From: DATJXG01 sp035500455
Lineage (GTDB): Bacteria; Acidobacteriota; Terriglobia; Terriglobales; Acidobacteriaceae
Direction: 5' to 3'
Assembly: GCA_035500455.1 (NCBI GenBank)
Contig: DATJXG010000263.1
Location: 1-45,953 of the forward strand
DNA length: 45,953 nt
Positions 33,619 through 42,434 of this stretch are shown here, piece after piece. The notes beneath the pieces are model-generated. The model made no database searches. It saw only the letters and a program-made list of their open reading frames with translations, and had not been told where the DNA came from. A program made the translations under genes and the position numbers. The first letter of the stretch is position 1. Each line of letters opens with the position of its first letter.

Positions 33619-35115
33619 TCAACCCTGCGAGTGATAGTACACACGGTTCCACTTCAGCTCTTTCTTGAAATTCGCGATGGTCGTGTCGCGATCGATCAGC
33701 AAGTATTCAATATCAGCTATTTCCGCGAAATCTTCCAGGTGTTGCGCGGTCAGGGCCCGACTGAGGGCGGTGTGATGCGCGCCACCGGCAAGAATCCAGG
33801 CGGTTGCTGCGATCTTCAGATCAGGCTCGGGTATCCAAAGCGCACGGGCCACGGGCAGCTTGGGCAGTGGGTGCTCCGGCGGCACCAGGTTCACCCGATT
33901 GACGATTAACCGAAAGCGGTCTCCCAGGTCGATGACTGAAGCATTCACTGCGGGTCCGCTGGAAGCCGTAAATACCAGCCGCACAGGATCCGCTTTCCCG
34001 CCGATCGAAAGGGGATGAATTTCGGCCGTCGGTTCATCCTCCGCAATCGATGGACAGACTTCCAGCATGTGCGCGCCCAGCACCTGCCCGCCATCTTTCA
34101 AGTGATAGGTGTAGTCCTCCATGAACGAAGTTCCGCCCTTCAGGCCGTGACTCATGACTTTTAGGGCTCGCACAAGCGCTGCCGTTTTCCAGTCGCCCTC
34201 GGCACCGAAACCGTACCCATCGGCCATCAAGCGCTGCACGGCGATTCCTGGAAGTTGCGCCAGGCCGTGCAAGTCCTCGAACGTATCGGTGAAGGCATTG
34301 GAGCCGGTTTCTTTTAGAAAATGCCGCAACCCCAGCTCGATTCTTGCAGCCTCCCGCATGGCTTGGCTCTGCGTCCCGCCCGCCCGCAGCGACTCGGCGA
34401 CCTCGTATTCTTCCTCGTACTGAGCCGTCAGCTTCTCTATTTCACCGTCTGCCACTTCTTCAACACGACGCACCAGATCTCCGACGCCATAACCGTTCAC
34501 CGCATAGCACAACCTGATCTCGGCATCGACCTTATCGCCTTCGGTCACGGCCACGTTCCGCATGTTGTCGCCGAAGCGCGCGACCTTTAAGTCTTGCGCA
34601 TCATGCCAGGCGCAAGCAGCCCGAGTCCAAACTCCAATTTCCGCGTGAACTTCGGCATCTTGCCAGAACCCGACCACGACTTTGCGCCTAAGGCGCATGC
34701 GGGCCCCGATGAATCCGAACTCCCGGTCGCCGTGGGCGGACTGGTTAAGATTCATAAAGTCCATGTCAATGTCTGACCACGGGAGTTCCTGATTGAACTG
34801 GGTGTGCAAATGCAAGAAAGGCTTGTTCAGCACGCGGAGGCCGGCGATCCACATGCGGGCCGGGGAGAAGGTGTGCATCCATGTGATCAGCCCCAGGCAA
34901 TTCTTCGAGCTATTCGCATCCAGGCATAACTGATGAATGGAGTCACTGCCGGTCATCACAGGCTTGCACACAATCTTCACCGGGATATTCGGCGATGCGG
35001 AAAGAGCGCCCGCGATGGCAATGGAGTGCTTCTCGACATCCTTCAACACTTCCGGCCCATAGAGATGCTGGCTTCCCGGCACGAACCAAACCTCGAGGTT
35101 TGCTAGATCAATCAT
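33619..35115 (-). CDS. araA: L-arabinose isomerase
   Basis: Cytoplasmic enzyme converting L-arabinose to L-ribulose, the first intracellular step of arabinose use. At 498 residues it has the usual family length and begins with the typical EVWFVPGSQHLYG. The manganese site is intact: E306 (GFGAEGDWK), E333 (SFMEDYTYHL), H349 (GAHMLE) and H448 (GGAHHT), essentially at the E. coli AraA positions. Neither ribulokinase nor ribulose-phosphate epimerase is nearby, so the rest of the pathway must be elsewhere. Its gene lies across a 727-bp divergent region from the TonB receptor and has its own candidate promoter with the shared dyad, predicting a leader of about 215 bases. Confidence 0.97.
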   Translation of the reverse strand: MIDLANLEVWFVPGSQHLYGPEVLKDVEKHSIAIAGALSASPNIPVKIVCKPVMTGSDSIHQLCLDANSSKNCLGLITWMHTFSPARMWIAGLRVLNKPFLHLHTQFNQELPWSDIDMDFMNLNQSAHGDREFGFIGARMRLRRKVVVGFWQDAEVHAEIGVWTRAACAWHDAQDLKVARFGDNMRNVAVTEGDKVDAEIRLCYAVNGYGVGDLVRRVEEVADGEIEKLTAQYEEEYEVAESLRAGGTQSQAMREAARIELGLRHFLKETGSNAFTDTFEDLHGLAQLPGIAVQRLMADGYGFGAEGDWKTAALVRALKVMSHGLKGGTSFMEDYTYHLKDGGQVLGAHMLEVCPSIAEDEPTAEIHPLSIGGKADPVRLVFTASSGPAVNASVIDLGDRFRLIVNRVNLVPPEHPLPKLPVARALWIPEPDLKIAATAWILAGGAHHTALSRALTAQHLEDFAEIADIEYLLIDRDTTIANFKKELKWNRVYYHSQG

Positions 35116-35327
35116 TCAATCCTTTTGGGCACACTTGAGACTCTACGCCATGGCGCACGCGTACCGGACCCATGCATCAGGTTAGCGCACGCCGTCTCCG
35201 AGTCGTCGGCGAATTGAGGACCGGCGTACGCGTACAGATCACAGCAGCCAAAAGGCAGCCACGAAAAAATCTGAGACCGGGGCAGGATGCGGTGTGCGTC
35301 GTTGAAATCCACGGAGAAATCGACGGT

Positions 35328-35361
35328 TGCATATTGTATCCATAAAGATGCGTAGTGCCTA
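35328..35361 (-). promoter_or_regulatory. araA promoter with dyad operator (site d)
   Basis: On the minus strand TAGGCA (35361-35356), 17 bp, then TACAAT (35338-35333). The dyad, read on the plus strand as TGCATAT-T-GTATCCA, covers 35328-35342 and so the whole -10 box. Fourteen bases are identical to the site before the permease (site e). Confidence 0.65.
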
Positions 35362-35554
35362 CTGAATATTGAAATACCTCAAGAGGCGTCAGAATCCGAA
35401 ACCTGGATCGAGCGCAACTGCGCGGGCGGACCGGAAATGGTGGTGCCTCGCTATGTGTGCAAAGGGGGACTGGGCCGGAAAATGAAAAAAGCGCAAGAGC
35501 GGCTCTCGGGTTTGCCGGCCAACGCGACTTGGAGAAGAGATTAGAAACTTTTAC

Positions 35555-35582
35555 TTGACAAACTTTGTGAATACAGTATACA
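35555..35582 (+). promoter_or_regulatory. TonB-receptor promoter with dyad operator (site b)
   Basis: TTGACA (35555-35560), 16 bp, then TATACA (35577-35582): the best promoter in the window. The dyad TGAATAC-A-GTATACA covers 35568-35582, including the whole -10 box. Almost the same 17 bases occur in the GH127-type promoter at 14392. The start of transcription would be near 35589, about 250 bases before the start codon. Confidence 0.75.
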
Positions 35583-35669
35583 AAACCCGACATCGGTGAG
35601 CGCGAAGGGTGCAGAACCGCTCCCCCGAATAACCGAGCCAGGTGAACCTCAAGAGTGAAAATTAACGGG

Positions 35670-35690
35670 ACTGCCCGGGCGAAGGGCAGT
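35670..35690 (+). other. Leader hairpin 1 of the TonB-receptor message
   Basis: ACTGCCC (35670-35676) pairs perfectly with GGGCAGT (35684-35690) around a 7-base loop, inside the predicted leader. Confidence 0.4.
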
Positions 35691-35731
35691 ACCGCGTGGT
35701 ATTTGAAGCGACGGCGAACGAGATAGTCATA

Positions 35732-35748
35732 CGCCCGATTTTCGGGCG
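35732..35748 (+). other. Leader hairpin 2 of the TonB-receptor message
   Basis: CGCCCGA (35732-35738) pairs with TCGGGCG (35742-35748) around a TTT loop. No U-tract follows, so it is not a simple terminator. Flanking CGACGG and CCGTCG could extend it into a larger fold. Confidence 0.4.
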
Positions 35749-35842
35749 GCGGTTTCGCTTCCGTCGTGGGGCGGATTCCATCAAAAGAAATTTAGGTCTA
35801 CGCAGTCGTAATTGAATGCTGGGTCTCGAGAGAGGGGGAATT

Positions 35843-38800
35843 ATGTTCCACAGCTTTTCTCGTCATCGGCTGCCCCATACATTGTTGGGACTGTGCATGC
35901 TCATAGGGCTTGGGGCCGTATCAACCTGGGCGCAGATCACCCAAGGAAGCATTTCCATCTCCGTTACTGACCCGAGCGGCGCTACGGTTGAGGCGGCCGA
36001 CTTGGTGCTTCAAGATCTTGCGACCAACGTAACCAGAGCTGCCACAACCGGATCCGGTGGATCGTACACCTTCGCGGGGCTGCCTACTGGAAACTACAGG
36101 CTGACGATTACCAAGCAGGGCTTCGAGAGCCAGGTGTTTGAATCGGTCATGGTTTCGGCGACCCGCGTTACCGACCTCAAAGCGGCGTTGAAAGTTGGCG
36201 CCGTGAACCAGCAGGTGGTGGTCAGCGCTGAGGCCGTCCCAGTCCTGGAGACTGCTTCCAACGCCATCACTGGAACCATCGACATGAAGCAGGTCGAAGA
36301 CCTGCCCCTGAGCGGCCGCGACATCTCCGCACTGTCGCAGCTGGTTCCCGGATACGCCGGCGGCACCTGGAACGGTCTGCCCTACATGGCGACCGGAAAC
36401 AACGTCGATGGCGTCGTGGGTACGACGCAGCGCATGAAGTTTGCCGGCGCAGCCCAGCCTCTCGTCCAGGCGCGCGTCGAGAACATGGAAGAAATGACCG
36501 TCCAGACCGATCAGCTGAATATGAACACTGGCTACGGCATCTCGGACATGCAGGTTAACTTTGTCACCCGCCGCGGCACCAACGCGTTTCACGGGCGCCT
36601 TTACGAAGATTTTCGCAATGCCGCTTTGAACGCCAATACCTGGCTGAACGACGCTACCGGCTCGCCGAAGCCCCAACTTATCAGGAACGAGTTTGGTGGC
36701 AGCCTGGGCGGTGCAATTATCAAGGATAAATTGTTCTTCTTCGGCACCTTTGCCATGGCGAAACAACCCAGCGGGGCCAACTCCGGGCATTGCGGCACTT
36801 GCACCGTGATGAGCCCGACGGCGCAGAGCGGCTTGTTTACCTTTACCTCCGGTGGCGCGCAGCACGCCGTCAATTTGCTTACTGACATCGCGGGTCCTGC
36901 GGGGCTGCCCAGCACCGTCAATTCGAACGTCGCAGCAATTTTCGGCAATATCAATGACGCAGTGGCGGCCGGTACCTCAACTCCTAACGCAGATTCCAAT
37001 CTCGTCGACACAACATTTAACTATTCCACTCCTCTGACCCAGTATTTCCCTACGGCTCGCGTCGACTACAACATGCGCGACAATCTGCGGCTGTTCCTGT
37101 CCTTTAACATGACAAAGACCAGCCAGCAGAATTACGATGTGCCTCCATTGCCAGGTTCTTACTATTCGAAATTCGGCGGCAGCGGGAACTTCAAGTACTT
37201 CACGCAAGCGCTCGGTTTGGACTGGACGATCAAGCCCACGCTGCTCAACTCCTTCCGTGCCGGCTACTTGTACAACAGCGTTCAGTACGGATATGACCTT
37301 ACTCCGGCGTGGCTGACGCAGCCCTCCATCAATTTTGCTTATGGCTCCTCCGGCGTTGAACTGAACAACTTACCTGTAGGCACTTACTACCCATTGTTTA
37401 ACGCGTCCGACAACGTGACCTGGCAAAAGGGCGGTCATACCGTGAGCTTCGGCTTCTCGTTCTTCCGCGAGCAGGATCACTACTACAACTCTCCGGCCGG
37501 CTTCCCGTTTATCCATATGGGGCTTGACATCAACGATCCGGCGTACGGGGCGGTTGACAGTTATCTCACCTCACACTTCCCCGACATATCGGACAACGCC
37601 TTGACCAACGCCAGGAATATGTACGCAACCTTGGTGGGAAGGATCAACGGCGTCGACCCGGGTGGCGCAGGATTCCCGCTTGATATCAAGACCCAACAGT
37701 ACTCGAGCAACGTCGGGGCATATTTCCTTGACGAACTCCAGCACGGCACCGGGCTGTTTGTGCAGGACTCCTGGAAAGCCACGCCACACCTGACGGTTAA
37801 CGCAGGACTGCGTTGGGATTTCGTCAGTCCCTCGAAGGATTTGACGGTGGGCTATCACAGCGCGGACAACGTCGGCATCTGGGGCCCTTCGGGGATTGGG
37901 AACATTTTCAACCCAGGCGTCCTTACCACCGATCCCAACGGACTGAATCCGGTCTACCGTGCCAGGTCGAGTGCCTACAACGGGTGGTATAACACTCCTC
38001 AGCCTCAGTTGGGCATCTCCTGGAACCCAAGAAAGGACGAGGGCTTCCTGGGTAAACTGCTCGGCGGGGACAGTACCGTTATACGCGCGGGCTTTGGCCT
38101 CCGTCGTATGACCGAGCCTTACCAGTTCTTCTGGAACTCGGCGTCTAACGAGGGCTATGCCTTCTACCAGAGCTTCCGTCTATCTCCCCAGGTTCCAGGC
38201 TCCCCAGCCTCCCAAGCCGTTGGAGGCTTTTCTGCAGGCAGCTATGCGTTGGGAGACCCGCAGCCGAACGCCTACTTCGTAAGCCCTGCCACCTACCAGG
38301 CCATCATCCCCGAATCGCAGGAGACATTCTTCGGTTATTGGTCGGGAGTCAACGGTCTTAACGAGCACATCCGCCAGCCCTATGTAATGTCGTGGAACCT
38401 CGGCATTCAGCGGGGCTTGGGCAAGAGCAACGTGCTCGAGGTTCGCTATATGGGCAACCGGAGCGTGCACCAATGGATCGTCACGAATCCCAACGAAGTC
38501 AACATCTTCGAAAACGGATTCTTGAGCGAGTTCAAGCAGGCGCAGCAAAATCTGGCCATCAACGCCGCGCACGGAGTTAGCGGCTCGTTCGCCAATAACG
38601 GCTATGCAGGACAGGCTGCGCTGCCCATCATGACTGCTGCGGCAGGATCGGACGTAAATGGCTTTATGACCAATTCCGGTTTCGTCACCGACTTGAATAA
38701 CGGCGCAGCCGGCGGCATGGCCTCGTCGATTGCCGGAAGCGCAACATATTTCTGCAACCTGGTCGGTGGCGCTAACTTCTCGCCTTGCGCCGGGACTACC

Positions 38801-39724
38801 GGTGCGGGCTATCCCATCAACTTCTTCCAGGCGAACCCTTATAACGCCGGGAAGGCCACCGGATACCAGAATGATATCGGCTACGGGAACTATCACTCCC
38901 TACAGGTCGATTTCCGTCAGAAGACCTGGCACGGCATGCAGTTCGATGTGAACTACGCATGGAGCCATGCTCTCGGCGTGCAGCCGAACAACTCCTGGAC
39001 CGGTTCGTTCAACATGTTCACCATGCGCGATCCCCGCTTGAGCTATGGCCCAACCGGGTTCGATTACCGGCACGTGATTCATGCCAACGGCACCTACGAT
39101 CTTCCCTTCGGAAGAGGTAAGGCGTTTGTCAACAACAGCGGGATTGCCGACAAGATCGTCGGCGGTTGGTCGGTGGGAACGATCGTGAACTGGCAGACTG
39201 GCGGTCCCTATCAGTTGCTGGGCGGCTTTGCCACTTTCAACGGGCCCTATAACACTCCCGTGGGCGATGTATACGGGGATGGCGGCGTGAATCTTAACGG
39301 AGCCTCGCTTGCCTCTGCCGATGCCTCCACGGTACGGCGAGTTCCGAACGCGACCTATGCGATGACGCTCAGTCCAAGTTTCATAAGCGCCATTTCGCCG
39401 AACACGACACCGGGAGCTTTCGGCGCACACCCGTGGTTGTATGGCCCTCGTACCTTCAGCCAGGATCTGGCGCTCACGAAGAACTTCCAGGTTCGCGAGA
39501 ATCTCAAGGTTGTGTTCCAGAGCGAGTTCATCAACGTATGGAACCATCCAGTGTGGGCGAACCCGGCAGGTGGCTATAACAGCACCAGCCAGGGTTTCAT
39601 CCAGAACACCTCGGCGCCGATCCAAAGCCCCACGTTCGGTGAATCGTCGGTCGTACAGGCGAACCCAGCTCAGACTGGTCTGGGCGCGCGCCAGATCGAA
39701 TTCCGACTCAACGTAGAGTTCTGA
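35843..39724 (+). CDS. TonB-dependent outer-membrane receptor (Oar-like, carboxypeptidase-regulatory domain)
   Basis: A 1,293-residue outer-membrane protein. The signal peptide covers about residues 1-29 (ending VSTWAQ). A carboxypeptidase-regulatory-like beta-sandwich follows (about 30-115: SISVTDPSGATVEAADLVL, GGSYTFAGLPTGNYRLTITK). Then come a plug region (VEDLPLSGRDISALSQLVPG) and a long barrel ending in the aromatic RLNVEF. The ATG at 35843 with AGGGGG upstream is better than the in-frame start at 35816. Such receptors import oligosaccharides or peptides too large for porins, powered by TonB. Its promoter carries the shared dyad, so it is the likely entry port for the arabinosylated peptides or sugars handled by the rest of the locus. 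A strong terminator follows 31 bp after the stop. Substrate is inferred. Confidence 0.92.
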   Translation: MFHSFSRHRLPHTLLGLCMLIGLGAVSTWAQITQGSISISVTDPSGATVEAADLVLQDLATNVTRAATTGSGGSYTFAGLPTGNYRLTITKQGFESQVFESVMVSATRVTDLKAALKVGAVNQQVVVSAEAVPVLETASNAITGTIDMKQVEDLPLSGRDISALSQLVPGYAGGTWNGLPYMATGNNVDGVVGTTQRMKFAGAAQPLVQARVENMEEMTVQTDQLNMNTGYGISDMQVNFVTRRGTNAFHGRLYEDFRNAALNANTWLNDATGSPKPQLIRNEFGGSLGGAIIKDKLFFFGTFAMAKQPSGANSGHCGTCTVMSPTAQSGLFTFTSGGAQHAVNLLTDIAGPAGLPSTVNSNVAAIFGNINDAVAAGTSTPNADSNLVDTTFNYSTPLTQYFPTARVDYNMRDNLRLFLSFNMTKTSQQNYDVPPLPGSYYSKFGGSGNFKYFTQALGLDWTIKPTLLNSFRAGYLYNSVQYGYDLTPAWLTQPSINFAYGSSGVELNNLPVGTYYPLFNASDNVTWQKGGHTVSFGFSFFREQDHYYNSPAGFPFIHMGLDINDPAYGAVDSYLTSHFPDISDNALTNARNMYATLVGRINGVDPGGAGFPLDIKTQQYSSNVGAYFLDELQHGTGLFVQDSWKATPHLTVNAGLRWDFVSPSKDLTVGYHSADNVGIWGPSGIGNIFNPGVLTTDPNGLNPVYRARSSAYNGWYNTPQPQLGISWNPRKDEGFLGKLLGGDSTVIRAGFGLRRMTEPYQFFWNSASNEGYAFYQSFRLSPQVPGSPASQAVGGFSAGSYALGDPQPNAYFVSPATYQAIIPESQETFFGYWSGVNGLNEHIRQPYVMSWNLGIQRGLGKSNVLEVRYMGNRSVHQWIVTNPNEVNIFENGFLSEFKQAQQNLAINAAHGVSGSFANNGYAGQAALPIMTAAAGSDVNGFMTNSGFVTDLNNGAAGGMASSIAGSATYFCNLVGGANFSPCAGTTGAGYPINFFQANPYNAGKATGYQNDIGYGNYHSLQVDFRQKTWHGMQFDVNYAWSHALGVQPNNSWTGSFNMFTMRDPRLSYGPTGFDYRHVIHANGTYDLPFGRGKAFVNNSGIADKIVGGWSVGTIVNWQTGGPYQLLGGFATFNGPYNTPVGDVYGDGGVNLNGASLASADASTVRRVPNATYAMTLSPSFISAISPNTTPGAFGAHPWLYGPRTFSQDLALTKNFQVRENLKVVFQSEFINVWNHPVWANPAGGYNSTSQGFIQNTSAPIQSPTFGESSVVQANPAQTGLGARQIEFRLNVEF

Positions 39725-39754
39725 GTCTCTAGCTCGAGGATTTTCTTGATTCCG

Positions 39755-39794
39755 CCTTAACGGGCTGCCATGCAGCCCGTTAAGGCTTCTTTTT
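39755..39794 (+). terminator. Rho-independent terminator of the TonB-receptor gene
   Basis: A perfect 14-bp stem (39755-39768 with 39772-39785; core ACGGGCTGC) closed by a CAT loop and followed by CTTCTTTTT. It ends the receptor transcript and separates it from the glycosidase-like gene downstream. Confidence 0.92.
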
Positions 39795-39903
39795 CATGGG
39801 CGTTCTTCGGCGGTGGCGGATGCTTGGTTTCTCAAACAAGCCTTCAGAAAAGCATGCCCTTCATGATCAGGGTTGGGGTTTAGAGCGAGCCGGGGGGGAA
39901 GAG

Positions 39904-42366
39904 ATGGAAATTTGGAGCTATGCGGCAGTGAACGCATTGATCGGTCAGCCTGCGGGCTTGGAAGCGCGGCATGTGCGGATTAGAAGGTCTTCCGCTCGGT
40001 TCTCGGCTTGGTCCTTCCTGGCAACACTCTTGATCGCGGCTGCCCTGCTTTTTGCAAGCCCCTCATTGCTGGCGGCGCAAGCCGGTAACTCTTCTACCTC
40101 ACCTCTAAGCATTTCTCCGAATATCCAGATTCAAAGTTTCGATGTCGAAAAGCAAAAAGTGACGGTGATGGATGCGGCGGCTCACCAGCCAGTCAGCGTA
40201 GCGAAGGGCGGTAATTTTGGCGCCTGGACACTGATGGCCGTGATCGGGAACCCCGAAGGCAACCTCGCCGTCTTCGAAGAATTGACCGACCGCCGCGGCA
40301 GCATCATTTACGTTGGCAAGCGGGGCGTGGTTCTGAACCTGCCCAAGAGTCTTGAGCCTACCAGCGCCGCGCCCGTCACCCTCTATCGCGGGCGGACCCA
40401 GGAAGAAATCGCCGAGTCGGAAAAAGACATCCTCGGCGAGGAACTGCTCGCCGGCACGGCCGATCCCGACTATGCCGCGGTTGCGGCCGCACTTCCTCCG
40501 TTGCGCGTGCCCAGTTTTGTCGGAACCCGGCAATCCGACGATAAACCCACCTTCGCCTTCGGCGCCTTCAGCGATGAGATTTACGTTGACCTGGGCAAGC
40601 TCTTTGCCGGAATCCGCGATGCCCGGGCGAGGAATGACGTTTGGGAAGGACTCGTCGGGGGCTGGCTTCCGGTGAATCGTTTCGTTTTTCCCACCGGAGA
40701 GCGCGGGTATTGGGAAGAGACCATGTTTGCCGAAGAGCCGGGGCACTTCTGGACCCAGCCCGTCTGGTACCGCGCCCTGCTGGTTGATGGCGACCGGCTC
40801 AAAGAAGCTCATTATTTCTACCACCATCTTCCGTTCCCGCCGCGAGGCGAGCCATCCGCCGCGGAGTTCTACAACGCCTTGTATCACGTCCATCAAGTCT
40901 GGGCGCGCGATCTGAATCCTCCCATGAAGATCGATGTGCCGGACCCCAGCCTCAGGGAATTCTGCCTGCACGCTCTGCTGCTGGAAGAAATCACGCGCGT
41001 GGGCGACCATCCAAAATATGGCTATCCTCCGCTGGGTGGGATCAATGTTTTTGGCGGCTATGGCTACAACAATGTGGATACGTTTCAGGACACCTTCAAC
41101 ACCAGTGTGGTGGCATTTGTCGAATGGGGCCTTTTCGATGTCGCGGCACGGTATATCGACGACTACTTCACCAACTCGGTACGCGACGATGGCTCGATCG
41201 ACACTCGCGGGCCTGAGATCGGCCAGTACGGCAAAATGCTGACCGCGGTGGCGAAATACTATGCCTATTCCCACGACGAAAAGCTCCTGCGCAAGCATGA
41301 AAAGAAGCTGCAGGCCATTGTGGACCTCTTTCGTTCGCTGCGAAAACAATCGAAGGAAGTTCCCCCCTCGGACATTACCTACGGCATTATTCGCGGCTGG
41401 TCGGAGCATGACAGCTCGCTAAAGATCGATCCTTACCGCTTTATGCAGCCCCATTTTTCCAACAACGCAGAAGCTGCCAGGGGATTCCACGATCTGGGTG
41501 AAGTATGGGTCGGAATGGGCCGGAAATTCCGCGACACTCATCTCGAAAAAGAAGGCCGCACCATGCTGCAGGAATCATTGGAGATGAAAAAGGACATGGA
41601 CTCGGCCATCGAACGCTCGATCGATCGCAGCAAGGAACCACCCTATGTACCGGCCGTAGCCGGCGATACTCCGACATACGGCAAAGACCGTGCATACGTA
41701 GAGATGCTCGACTCCGCAGAATTGACGGAAAAGCAGGCCAAAGCGGTCACAGATTCGCTGGCCGCCAGGGGTGAGTCGCTCTTCGGACTTCCGAGAGGGG
41801 GCCACTACTACAACGGATTTCTGGCTTATGGGCCCGCCTACGCCCAGCTCTTTTATGACTGGCCGCGGGAGTTCCTGCTCCTTTACTATGCCCACCGATT
41901 GCACATTTATTCGCGCGGAAACTGGACTGCCGTGGAAGGCGCCCGAATTGATGGCACACTGGAAGGTCCCTATTGCACTCCTTCCGAAGTCGGCATTCCG
42001 ACCTTCACCAAGTGGATGCTAGTGTTTGAAAACCCGGATGATCCGGTCGTCTGGCTCGCCAAAGCCACGCCGAGGGTCTGGCTTGAACAGGGGAAAACCA
42101 TCGCGGTCACGGATGCACCGACCCGCTTCGGAAATGTGGGTTACGAGCTGCACTCTGACATTGACCACGGAAAAATCTCTGCGGTCCTGCACTTGCCGGA
42201 GGGTTATCAAGCGGCCACCAGGCTGCGCTTGCGCGTGCCCGGCGGCAAGGTACTTCGCAGCGTAACGCTCAACGGCGCTCCATGGGCCGATTTTTCACCC
42301 GGGCAGGAAGTTGTGAACATCCCGTCAGGACGACAGGGCAAGATCACGGTGGAAGCCTCCTATTGA
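39904..42366 (+). CDS. Exported unassigned (alpha/alpha)-toroid glycosidase-like protein (copy 2)
   Basis: Paralogue of the protein at 26806, about 820 residues. The frame is open from 39796, but that start lies against the terminator of the previous gene. ATG 39904 follows a purine-rich GGGGGGAAGAG. GTG 39973 would put the hydrophobic signal (SFLATLLIAAALLFASPSLL) nearer the N terminus and is a real alternative. Shared landmarks with copy 1 are EGLVGGWLP, a proline-rich PFPPRGEPSAAEFY, RGPEIGQYGKMLTAVAKYY with E438, and GWSEHDSSL with E501 and D503. The 63-residue gap between the two acidic motifs is identical in both. No copy of the shared dyad precedes it, so it may be regulated differently. 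Family and substrate unknown. Confidence 0.72.
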   Translation: MEIWSYAAVNALIGQPAGLEARHVRIRRSSARFSAWSFLATLLIAAALLFASPSLLAAQAGNSSTSPLSISPNIQIQSFDVEKQKVTVMDAAAHQPVSVAKGGNFGAWTLMAVIGNPEGNLAVFEELTDRRGSIIYVGKRGVVLNLPKSLEPTSAAPVTLYRGRTQEEIAESEKDILGEELLAGTADPDYAAVAAALPPLRVPSFVGTRQSDDKPTFAFGAFSDEIYVDLGKLFAGIRDARARNDVWEGLVGGWLPVNRFVFPTGERGYWEETMFAEEPGHFWTQPVWYRALLVDGDRLKEAHYFYHHLPFPPRGEPSAAEFYNALYHVHQVWARDLNPPMKIDVPDPSLREFCLHALLLEEITRVGDHPKYGYPPLGGINVFGGYGYNNVDTFQDTFNTSVVAFVEWGLFDVAARYIDDYFTNSVRDDGSIDTRGPEIGQYGKMLTAVAKYYAYSHDEKLLRKHEKKLQAIVDLFRSLRKQSKEVPPSDITYGIIRGWSEHDSSLKIDPYRFMQPHFSNNAEAARGFHDLGEVWVGMGRKFRDTHLEKEGRTMLQESLEMKKDMDSAIERSIDRSKEPPYVPAVAGDTPTYGKDRAYVEMLDSAELTEKQAKAVTDSLAARGESLFGLPRGGHYYNGFLAYGPAYAQLFYDWPREFLLLYYAHRLHIYSRGNWTAVEGARIDGTLEGPYCTPSEVGIPTFTKWMLVFENPDDPVVWLAKATPRVWLEQGKTIAVTDAPTRFGNVGYELHSDIDHGKISAVLHLPEGYQAATRLRLRVPGGKVLRSVTLNGAPWADFSPGQEVVNIPSGRQGKITVEASY

Positions 42367-42423
42367 CGGTCGTTCCGGGTGATGAGCGTTTCAGGCGTTG
42401 ACCCAGGGCGAACCCGTCGTGAA

Positions 42424-42429
42424 TATAAT
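42424..42429 (+). promoter_or_regulatory. TATAAT hexamer just before the second TPR gene
   Basis: Perfect TATAAT ending six bases before the ATG at 42435. TTGACC lies at 42398-42403, but 20 bp away, longer than the usual spacing. If functional, the message would start at or next to the ATG and be leaderless. Confidence 0.4.
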
Positions 42430-42434
42430 GGCTT

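Larger units (their letters stand above)
35116..35842. other. Long divergent regulatory region between araA and the TonB receptor
   Basis: A 727-bp region holding two copies of the shared dyad about 240 bp apart (35328 and 35568), two promoters facing opposite ways, and a structured leader of about 250 bases before the receptor gene. Frames open on the minus strand here have no family resemblance, so I do not call a gene. The stretch 35362-35550 shows nothing recognisable. Confidence 0.6.

Noticed and set aside
35177..35593. A 138-codon minus-strand frame in the araA/TonB gap
   Set aside because: No family resemblance, cysteine/proline/arginine-rich composition of a chance frame, and it overlaps two promoters with operators.
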